A stretch of 26,612 nucleotides of DNA from JBBDYG01 sp040901765 (GTDB lineage Bacteria; Planctomycetota; Planctomycetia; Pirellulales; Lacipirellulaceae): contig JBBDYG010000065.1 of the NCBI GenBank assembly GCA_040901765.1, forward strand, positions 1-26,612, in the 5' to 3' direction. The notes beneath the pieces were generated by a model, which saw only the letters and a list, made by a program, of their open reading frames with translations, was not told where the DNA came from and did not search any database. Shown piece by piece: positions 8,759-15,306 of this stretch. The position numbers and the translations under genes were made by a program. Numbering within the stretch: the stretch's first letter is position 1; each line of letters opens with the position of its first letter.

Positions 8759-9459
8759 TAAGGCATCTAAGCTTTTCCAAGTAGCAGGGCTCACTGATTC
8801 AAGCCCCTGAAGTTCCCTTCAGGCGTGACTACGCGGAAATTCGGCGATTTCGGAGACTTCGCAGCGAACGGAATTCCAACTTATCGGACGGTGCCGGAGC
8901 CGCCGCCCGCGCGAAGCCCAAAGCCAAAGCCTGGCGACACCATCAAGCTCCGGATTTGACGTTAGATGACACTTTGTTTGACGACATAAGTTTTGAAATC
9001 CTGCGGCCCGAAGAATCGTCGCCAAAAAAGGCTTGCGGCGACGAGTGCCGCCAAACCAACCTTTGCCGCAACACTCTGAGCTCTAGCTCTTCGGAGTTTC
9101 TCCTGCCGCCGTGCCCGGCCATCACGCGATTGATGGTCGTGGGCGCGAGCTTGCGACCGGTACGCTCGGAGCGGCCCTTTTGAAGATCCTTCACGAACCC
9201 CTCATAGATCCTGGAGGCGCCATCCTCAGAGCGTCGTGGTGTCACGCTGGACGGTAAGGAATGAGACCGACCGGGCAGTTCACCGTCGCATCGATTCTGT
9301 GCGATTCACACCCGAGCCGCTGCCGGCTGTTTCGCCGGAGTCGATCAGCGCTTTGACCGGGGTGCGTCCCGATGATGCTGATAGAGGCGCAAGGCAAGTC
9401 TGTCCGATTCCAGCTTACGTTGCATCAAGCCAAACTATATCTAGTCTCTTTTTGCAAAA
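8759..9459. other. Gene-poor stretch after the integrase remnant
   Basis: No gene is supported over these 700 bases. A plus-strand frame runs open from about 8790 to 9183 but has no convincing start or family. Another plus-strand frame (about 8806-8959) reads like coding sequence with a Pro-rich end (PEPPPARSPKPKPGDTIKL) but lacks a start. A minus-strand frame (8943-9245) contains RKLAPTTINR, a phrase reminiscent of integrase core-binding domains, followed by unrelated sequence. Together these look like scrambled remains of an accessory element. No tRNA, CRISPR array or clear attachment-site repeat was seen. Confidence 0.4.
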
Positions 9460-10221
9460 TCAAAAAGTGATCGTTAGGCCGCCGTCCACTACCAGCGTCT
9501 GCCCGGTGATGTAGGTACACTCATCGCCGCACAGGAAAGTGATCGCACTGGCAACTTCTTCGCTTCTTCCAGGGCGAGCCAGTGGAATTCGCCGTCGTTT
9601 CACGTACCATTCTTGAAACACTTCGGTCGTTGTTTCGTCGACGCCGTCGATGACGCTCATCTCCGTATGAATGCAACCCGGAGCGACGACGTTGACGAGG
9701 ATCCCGTGCTCCGCAAGATCAACAGCTAGCGATCGGCTCCAGGCATTGATCGCGCCTTTGCTAGCGGCATAAGCACCAACGGTTGCCTCGGCCGCAAGTG
9801 CTTGGATGCTCGAGACATTTACGATCCGTCCGTACTTCGCGGCTTCCATATGGGCCACTACGAGCCTTGTAAGGACGAACATCCCTTCCAAATTGACTGC
9901 TTGCGTATGCCGCCAATGCTCGAGCGAGCTGTCGGCAATCCGCTCGTAATAACTGAATCCGGCGTTATTGACCAATATATCGATCCGCCCGGTGCGCCCG
10001 AAGGCTTCCTCGACGATGCGGGCAAGCGATTCGTGATCGGTGACGTCGCACGCTGCAGGATGAATGTTGGGCAGCTCGTTATGCAATTCTTCGAGGCGCT
10101 CGCGCCGGCGCGCGATAGCAACGACCGTGGCACCCTGCTGCGCAAGCCGCCGAGCGGCGGCTTGCCCGATACCCGAACTGGCGCCGGTGACGATTGCGAC
10201 TCGATTTTCGAAGGGCTGCAT
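9460..10221 (-). CDS. SDR-family NAD(P)-dependent dehydrogenase
   Basis: 253 residues, the normal length for a classical short-chain dehydrogenase/reductase. Seen: the Rossmann glycine motif TGASSGIG (12-19), NNAG (85-88), Asn110, catalytic Ser138 in VNVSS, Tyr151 and Lys155 in YAASK, PG near 185, and a C-terminal TGQTLVVDGG. The Ser-Tyr-Lys numbering equals that of FabG-like enzymes. ARRRERLE after the second beta strand would fit NADP(H), which is inference. It is the last gene of the minus-strand row, 76 nt after the alpha-toroid-like gene and downstream of the sugar-acid dehydratase, so a sugar 1-dehydrogenase or keto-deoxy-acid dehydrogenase is more likely than fatty-acid synthesis. No strong Shine-Dalgarno precedes the ATG. 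Confidence 0.93.
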   Translation of the reverse strand: MQPFENRVAIVTGASSGIGQAAARRLAQQGATVVAIARRRERLEELHNELPNIHPAACDVTDHESLARIVEEAFGRTGRIDILVNNAGFSYYERIADSSLEHWRHTQAVNLEGMFVLTRLVVAHMEAAKYGRIVNVSSIQALAAEATVGAYAASKGAINAWSRSLAVDLAEHGILVNVVAPGCIHTEMSVIDGVDETTTEVFQEWYVKRRRIPLARPGRSEEVASAITFLCGDECTYITGQTLVVDGGLTITF

Positions 10222-10297
10222 TCTGAATCGCTCGAAATACGATGTTTATCAAGTCCGAGAAAATGCCCTGGACAATCGGTCGGTTCCGATTCGAGCC

Positions 10298-11923
10298 TCA
10301 GAACGCCCCACCCAGGTTGTCGGCGGGAGCGCTCAACTCCAAGAGGGAAAATAAAAGGAATCCGACTCCGTCGACGCTTTCGTAATAGGGTTTTGCCGGA
10401 TGGCCTTTGAAAATTCCGTAGCTCTTTCGTTGCCCCTCCTCGCTCGCCATCTCGGTCGTGACATAGAGCTTGTCGACGGCGTCCTTCGCCAGTGTTTCCG
10501 CCAGTTTTAAATACTTCGTGTCCTCGGTCGCTCGATGCAGATGAACTAAAAAGGAGATCGCCCGGCCATAATTGGCGGCGTATGTCCCGCCGATGTCGTG
10601 GGAATCGGGCAACGCTTTCTCGAGCGTCTTGCGAAATGTGCGACCCGTTTCGGGGGGCATGGCCGCTTCGATGACCGTGGCCCAGTGCCTCGCCATCGTC
10701 AGTAAGGCCTGTCGCGTCTCCGCATCTTCCTCCGGCGTAAGCTCGTAAGCGTAAATAGACGACTGGGCCGTCAGCAAAGGAAAATCTAGCGGGAAGATTG
10801 TTGTTAGCCAAATGTCGACCGGTCCTATGGGAGGCACTGAGTACCCAGGATCAGGTTCTTGCGATTGACCGGGAAGCTGGCTGTGATAGTCGGCGGGGGC
10901 ATCGTAAGCAGTTGTTACAGTGCCGTCCAGGTTGAGCATGCCGACAAACGTCTGAGCGTCTTCGATCCAACCGTGCTTGTCGTAGGCTAGCAGATAACTT
11001 GTCGCGGCGTTGCGAAAGTGCTCGTCCCCAGTAAGCTCATAACTGTGAAGCAGCCGCGCAGCATGTGGTCCGGTGATCGCCGATGTGAATGTACTGCCAT
11101 AAAATTGATACGGCTCGAATTCGTGCAACATGTTTCCCGGCTGAAATGCCACGAGGTTTGTGTCGGGATTCCGGTGCCGCCAATGCCAGTCGGCGACAAG
11201 CTTCGCGCGGGTCAAATTCTCACTATCGTTGGGAATCACGCTGTGCAAGAAAGCGAAGGCTTCGATGAACGATCCGCCAGAGAATGGAAAATCGGCACCA
11301 GGCTGTGCGTCGTCGTGGCGGTTGTGGCGTCCGGTGGCATGATCGTGGACGTGCCATTTCCAAATCAGATCGATTTCGCGCCGAACGGCCTCTGGATTAA
11401 TTCGATAAAGATTCTCCCAACTGCATTGATGGACGAGTATTTCGTGCGGCCCGGTGCCGTCGCGATCGCCGCCAGCGCGATCCAGGAAGCAATCCCAGTA
11501 AATATGGGAGCCCCAAACCAGCATTCCGTTGGACTTGCGGCAATTGGCGAGCGCGAATCTGATGTAGGCGTCAGCGGCCTCGGCATATTTCGAATTGCCC
11601 GTCACTTCGGACGCTCGATACATCGAACGCAACGTCGGCTGATCGTGCCATAGGTTCGAGCCGCGCTCGCCTCGGCGGTGAATTCGGCCTTCCAACCGGA
11701 TCAGACTGTCGAGCACTTCGGGCTGCTCGGGCGAGGTCAACGTGCGAACGTCGATCACGGACATCAGCATGGGCGAACTGACCGGCCCATAAACATCCGC
11801 TCCTCGTTCGATTAGCGTCTCTAGCGATCGCGTGACGTAAACCTGCCACTGGGCGTATACCACCGTTGGAACCGTTTGCGTCAGCAGTCCGATGAAAATC
11901 GTCAGGGAGCGAATCGAGGCCAT
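10298..11923 (-). CDS. Secreted alpha-toroid-like protein, putative polysaccharide enzyme, no anchor
   Basis: 541 residues. A signal peptide (MASIRSLTIFIGLLTQ... cleaved near VYA/QW) directs export. GGAGAG lies 7 nt before the ATG and supports this start. The body has repeated helical pairs with Trp/Tyr/His-rich turns, as in (alpha/alpha)-toroid glycosidases and polysaccharide lyases; I do not recognise the exact family. It is a clear paralogue of the protein encoded at 13295-15157: shared blocks are YVTRSLETLIERG, GSNLWHDQ, TGNSKYAEAAD, LVWGSHIYWD, IDLIWKWHVHD, SFIEAFAFL and, near the C-terminus, GHPAKPYYESVDGVGFLL. Unlike that paralogue it ends soon after this last block, without dockerin or PEP-CTERM, so it should be freely secreted or periplasmic. 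Conserved His, Asp and Tyr in these blocks are the obvious candidate catalytic residues. It lies between the dehydratase and SDR genes. Confidence 0.85.
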   Translation of the reverse strand: MASIRSLTIFIGLLTQTVPTVVYAQWQVYVTRSLETLIERGADVYGPVSSPMLMSVIDVRTLTSPEQPEVLDSLIRLEGRIHRRGERGSNLWHDQPTLRSMYRASEVTGNSKYAEAADAYIRFALANCRKSNGMLVWGSHIYWDCFLDRAGGDRDGTGPHEILVHQCSWENLYRINPEAVRREIDLIWKWHVHDHATGRHNRHDDAQPGADFPFSGGSFIEAFAFLHSVIPNDSENLTRAKLVADWHWRHRNPDTNLVAFQPGNMLHEFEPYQFYGSTFTSAITGPHAARLLHSYELTGDEHFRNAATSYLLAYDKHGWIEDAQTFVGMLNLDGTVTTAYDAPADYHSQLPGQSQEPDPGYSVPPIGPVDIWLTTIFPLDFPLLTAQSSIYAYELTPEEDAETRQALLTMARHWATVIEAAMPPETGRTFRKTLEKALPDSHDIGGTYAANYGRAISFLVHLHRATEDTKYLKLAETLAKDAVDKLYVTTEMASEEGQRKSYGIFKGHPAKPYYESVDGVGFLLFSLLELSAPADNLGGAF

Positions 11924-12042
11924 TGCGAATCTCTCCGCTTCGAGTCGGCGATCCTAGGTAAACGGCGAAAGCACATTTCGGGACGACGGTCAAAGCAATA
12001 GGCCGCCCGAGTACACACTTAGCCGACTTGCGAACGTGTTGC

Positions 12043-13293
12043 CTACAGCCTGCGACGAGCCGGGGCAGCTCTTTCTGAGGGAGTCCAGTGGGCCGCCGGC
12101 ACGCGTCGACTGCGAACCGGCGGCGCATCGTCCGAGAACCGTCGCAGAGCGTCATTGTTCAGCTCAATTCCTAATCCTGGTTTGCTGGGTAAATCAATGC
12201 GCCCATTTTGCATTTTCAATTCTTGGGCGACGAGTTCCTTCCGCAAACCTGATTCGCACAGCGACTCGGGAAGGTACTCAATATAAGGGCAGCACGATGT
12301 TGCCGCGGCGACGTGGGCGCTTGCCGCAATACCGATGCCGCTCTTCCAGCAATGCGGCACGATCAGCAGGCCACGATCCTCTGCGATCCGCGTTACCTTC
12401 TGAATTTCCGTGAATCCACCGACACGACCCACGTCGGGTTGCAGAACCGCTAGAAGCCCGCGATCCGCCAAGTCCAAGAATTCCCAATGGGTGTTTTGCC
12501 ACTCACCCGCGGCGATCGGAATTGGCGAATGTTGACCGAGATAGGCGTACCCGTCCAAATCGTCGATGTCGATCGGCGTCTCCACAAAAAAGAGGTCGTA
12601 TGCCGCAAGACGCTTTAGAACTTCCAAAGCTTCCCGTGCGCTCGACCAGCAGTATGCTACATCGACCATCATCACAAATTCAGGCCCCACTGCATCCCGG
12701 CACTCAGCGACGATTTCAACAATATCGTCGTCGTTCGCCTGAATGCCGTTATGGGAATATGGCCCTTTTATGCAAACTTCCATCTTGCCGGCCTGAAAGC
12801 CAGCCGCCTTGGCGCGAATCGCGGCCTCGACCAAACCTTCGCGATAGTCTCTCACCGTGCGTCCGGCGGGCATCAAACTCGCATACGGTGCAATCGATTC
12901 CTTTACGGCACCGCCCAACAACTCGTACACCGGCCGCCCCAAGATTTTTCCTTTGATATCCCACAGCGCCATGTCGATTGCGCCGATGGCGCAGATTACG
13001 GCCCCGCGGCGCCCGGTCATCTTCGAGCCAGAGTACAGCTTCTGCCAGATGCGTTCGGGAAAGAGAGGGTCTTCGCCCAACAGCATCTCCTCCAATCCAA
13101 GCCCCATGCAATGCGTTCCGCGCGCCCGGATGCATTCCCGCGCTACCCAGGGATTCGTGTCGGTTTCGCCTATGCCGGTGACGCCTTCATCGGTACGAAC
13201 GATCACAACGAGATCATCCTGCGCAGAGCTGCATGCATCCGACTGGTAATCGGGCACAACAAGTACATGGCAATCAATGCCGGTTATTTTCAC
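12043..13293 (-). CDS. Mandelate racemase/MLE-family sugar-acid dehydratase
   Basis: 416 residues from a GTG start at 13293. This start is preferred over the farther upstream frame-open TTG because GGAGAG sits 5 nt before it, the protein then begins with the usual first strand VKITGIDCHVL, and the upstream gene stops one base earlier. Enolase-superfamily landmarks: N-terminal capping domain with GVTGIGE, then a barrel with Lys170 in AGKME, metal ligands Asp211 (MMVDVAYCW), Glu238 (FFVETP) and Glu264 (AAGEW), QPDVGRVGG, and a general-base His314 in IVPHCWKSG. The second Lys of the KxK motif is absent, as I recall for rhamnonate dehydratase. The C-terminal PGLGIELN is also family-like. Predicted reaction: dehydration of an aldonate to a 2-keto-3-deoxy acid. 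A galactonate- or rhamnonate-type substrate fits the RhaT-like carrier in the locus, but is unproved. The last 20 or so residues are an Arg/Pro-rich tail of no known role. Confidence 0.92.
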   Translation of the reverse strand: MKITGIDCHVLVVPDYQSDACSSAQDDLVVIVRTDEGVTGIGETDTNPWVARECIRARGTHCMGLGLEEMLLGEDPLFPERIWQKLYSGSKMTGRRGAVICAIGAIDMALWDIKGKILGRPVYELLGGAVKESIAPYASLMPAGRTVRDYREGLVEAAIRAKAAGFQAGKMEVCIKGPYSHNGIQANDDDIVEIVAECRDAVGPEFVMMVDVAYCWSSAREALEVLKRLAAYDLFFVETPIDIDDLDGYAYLGQHSPIPIAAGEWQNTHWEFLDLADRGLLAVLQPDVGRVGGFTEIQKVTRIAEDRGLLIVPHCWKSGIGIAASAHVAAATSCCPYIEYLPESLCESGLRKELVAQELKMQNGRIDLPSKPGLGIELNNDALRRFSDDAPPVRSRRVPAAHWTPSERAAPARRRL

Positions 13294-13294
13294 T

Positions 13295-15157
13295 TCAACT
13301 CTCCGGGAAGCACTTGGACTTTGTCTTTTGGCGCAGCGATTTTCGCAGTGCAACAAACGACGAACTTATCAGGAGCAATACGATTGTCGATGGCTCGGGA
13401 ACGACGTCCGACGTCGTGAACGCCGAAGCCGGACCCTCAAAATACTCATTCTTGAAGCGGTTAAAGTCGGCCAGATCAACGAGGCCGTCTCCGGTGACGT
13501 CGCCGCTCTCGTAGGGTGCGACGGATTGGAGCCAGTTTCCGGTCAAGGTTGCATAGTCGACCAAATTGACTACGTTGTCGCCATTAAAATCCCCGAATTT
13601 AACGAAATCCGCCTGATGCGCGTCTAATTCGATCAACGATTCAAGCAGAATGCCGACGCCATCGACCGCTTCGTAGTAGGGCTTGTTTGGATGGCCGCGA
13701 AATAGGCCGTCATACCACAGCGCTGAAATTGCGTCCTTGGCCAGATCGCGGGCGGATTGCAGATAATGGTCCTCACCTGTTTCCTCATGAAGCGTGACGA
13801 AGAAATCGATCAGATGTCCATAGTGCTCCGCATAGGTTCCGTGCGGTGCCCAGTTGCCACTGTACGCCGAGTACCAAGTGTCATCCAGCGTGCGGGTGGC
13901 GGGAAGGCTTTTGCGAATTAGGGACGCCCACTTCTCGGCCGTATCAAGTAATTCCACATCGCCGTACTGCTGGTAGGCTCGGGCATACGCCTTGGCGGCG
14001 TCGGGTGTGTATTGGGCAGTAATGAATTCCGGCGCCCACAAGTCGACCAACCCGCGCGGCTCGAACTGTTCGTAGCCACTGGGAGCCCAAGGGCCGGGAA
14101 CGGGCGTGCCATCCAATTCGAGTGACCCCCAGAAACTGCCACTCACCGGATCGTAGGCATGTTCTGCCCAACCTTTCAAGTACGCCAGCGCCTGAGACCG
14201 AAACGTAGTGTCGCCCGTGTATTCAAACGCCCGCAGCAGGGCCGGTACGTACACCGCCGGCGTTGTGGTTGCACTTCGAAAGCCGTCCCAGCGGGCCGTT
14301 TCATTGGGAGTGTGGGCCAGTAAGTCGGTGGTTGTATTGCGGTCGTTCCAGTTGTAATCGGCCAGCAGCCTAGCACGATTTCGCCACAGCACCTGATTGT
14401 TGCCCGAAAGTTTGCTGCTTAAGAAGGCGAACGCGTCGATGAACGAAGCGGACGAAGTGATGAAGGAAAGTCCGCCAGGGCTATCGTGCCGGTTGATCTG
14501 TCCCGTGTTCTTGTCCACAACGTGGCGGTCCCAGATGGCTTCGATTTCGGCGCGCACCGCCACGGGATTTCGACTCCACATCCCTTCCCACAGCGGCACA
14601 TCGACGAAATGCATCTCGTGAAATGGCGACCCAGGCTCGGCCTGAAAGCTATCGGAGTGAACGTCGTAGTGGCGGTGATAACCCCACCAAAACATGTTGT
14701 TGCCATCAATGAGGTTCGTAAGCGCCCAGTCAAAATTGCTATCGACAAAGTCCGAGTAGTTCTGATTGCCAGTCACCTGCGTTGCGCGCGCCATGGCGCG
14801 ATAGACCGACTGGTTGTGGAGAAAATTACTTCCGCCGGGGGCTCGGCGCTCGCGGCGTTCGACGCGCCATGCTTCATCCGCCGCGCCAAGTTGCGATGCG
14901 GTGGGATTGTTCTTGTTGGCAACGTCCAAATTGGAAACCAGCAGGTCACTTTGCACAGCACCGTAACGATCCGTGCCGTGCATGATGAGATTGTCGAGTG
15001 ACTCGGTTACATAGCTCCGATAAGTGCGATCCTCAACCCGCCCGCGTGTTATTCCGCTGCTGAGGGGTCCGACTCCATTTGCCTGGCCGGCAACCGCTAA
15101 CCACACGGTGATGAATCCCAGGCAAGCCAATTTGTAGTGCAACGAATCGATAATCAT
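13295..15157 (-). CDS. Secreted alpha-toroid-like protein with dockerin and PEP-CTERM
   Basis: 620 residues from ATG 15157, which directly begins a signal peptide (MIIDSLHYKLACLGFITVW... cleaved after GQANG or nearby). The frame is open upstream to 15286, but the extra 43 residues would bury the signal. Residues about 40-510 are the alpha-toroid-like domain shared with the 10298-11923 protein (YVTESLDNLIMHG, GSNFLHNQ, FWWGYHRHYD, IEAIWDRHVVD, SFIDAFAFL, GHPNKPYYEAVDGVGILL). A two-repeat dockerin follows (from about 521: GDFNGDNVVNLVDY and GDVTGDGLVDLADF), then a PEP-CTERM tail from about 586 (VPEPSTIVLLLISSSF, basic end). Predicted to be exported and sorted to the cell surface, acting on a polysaccharide; the exact reaction is unknown. 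It is the first gene after the terminator at 15236-15291 and is coupled to the dehydratase gene. Confidence 0.85.
   Translation of the reverse strand: MIIDSLHYKLACLGFITVWLAVAGQANGVGPLSSGITRGRVEDRTYRSYVTESLDNLIMHGTDRYGAVQSDLLVSNLDVANKNNPTASQLGAADEAWRVERRERRAPGGSNFLHNQSVYRAMARATQVTGNQNYSDFVDSNFDWALTNLIDGNNMFWWGYHRHYDVHSDSFQAEPGSPFHEMHFVDVPLWEGMWSRNPVAVRAEIEAIWDRHVVDKNTGQINRHDSPGGLSFITSSASFIDAFAFLSSKLSGNNQVLWRNRARLLADYNWNDRNTTTDLLAHTPNETARWDGFRSATTTPAVYVPALLRAFEYTGDTTFRSQALAYLKGWAEHAYDPVSGSFWGSLELDGTPVPGPWAPSGYEQFEPRGLVDLWAPEFITAQYTPDAAKAYARAYQQYGDVELLDTAEKWASLIRKSLPATRTLDDTWYSAYSGNWAPHGTYAEHYGHLIDFFVTLHEETGEDHYLQSARDLAKDAISALWYDGLFRGHPNKPYYEAVDGVGILLESLIELDAHQADFVKFGDFNGDNVVNLVDYATLTGNWLQSVAPYESGDVTGDGLVDLADFNRFKNEYFEGPASAFTTSDVVPEPSTIVLLLISSSFVALRKSLRQKTKSKCFPES
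13299..13304 (-). promoter_or_regulatory. Ribosome binding site for the dehydratase, inside the upstream gene
   Basis: GGAGAG on the minus strand, 5 nt before the GTG at 13293 and within the last codons of the upstream gene, whose TGA is at 13297-13295. The one-base gap between stop and start implies coupled translation. Confidence 0.75.
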
Positions 15158-15235
15158 CTCCAATCTCTTAATCTCGTCGCTTGCGGCGCACGAGTCTCCA
15201 AGCCAGTCCAGTTTGGCAACGACACCACAAGGCTT

Positions 15236-15291
15236 AAAAATGGCATGGGCGACGTGGCCAGCGGGCCAGCGGCTGCCCCCGCCCATGCCAT
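15236..15291 (-). terminator. Probable intrinsic terminator after the double PEP-CTERM gene
   Basis: Perfect 12-bp inverted repeat (arms 15280-15291 and 15240-15251, ATGGCATGGGCG / CGCCCATGCCAT) with a 28-nt GC-rich loop that has its own small TGGCC/GGCCA pairing, followed on the minus strand by a run of five T (15240-15236). It starts 15 nt after the stop at 15307. The loop is longer than in textbook terminators. Confidence 0.6.
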
Positions 15292-15306
15292 CGGTGATTC
15301 ACGGTA

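Noticed and set aside
9446..9467. CTTTTTG / CAAAAAG inverted repeat at the SDR stop as a terminator
   Set aside because: The stem is only seven A/T-rich pairs with no GC core and overlaps the stop codon; too weak to call.
9858..10811. 317-codon minus-strand open frame spanning the SDR start and the end of the alpha-toroid-like gene
   Set aside because: It overlaps two well-supported genes in another frame, is rich in Arg/Ser/Pro, and shows no family features; it is a shadow.
11018..11653. 211-codon plus-strand frame inside the alpha-toroid-like gene
   Set aside because: It is antisense to a gene whose blocks are conserved in its paralogue; no start signal or family match.
12751..13419. 222-codon plus-strand frame opposite the dehydratase
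   Set aside because: It is antisense to an enolase-superfamily gene with all metal ligands in place.
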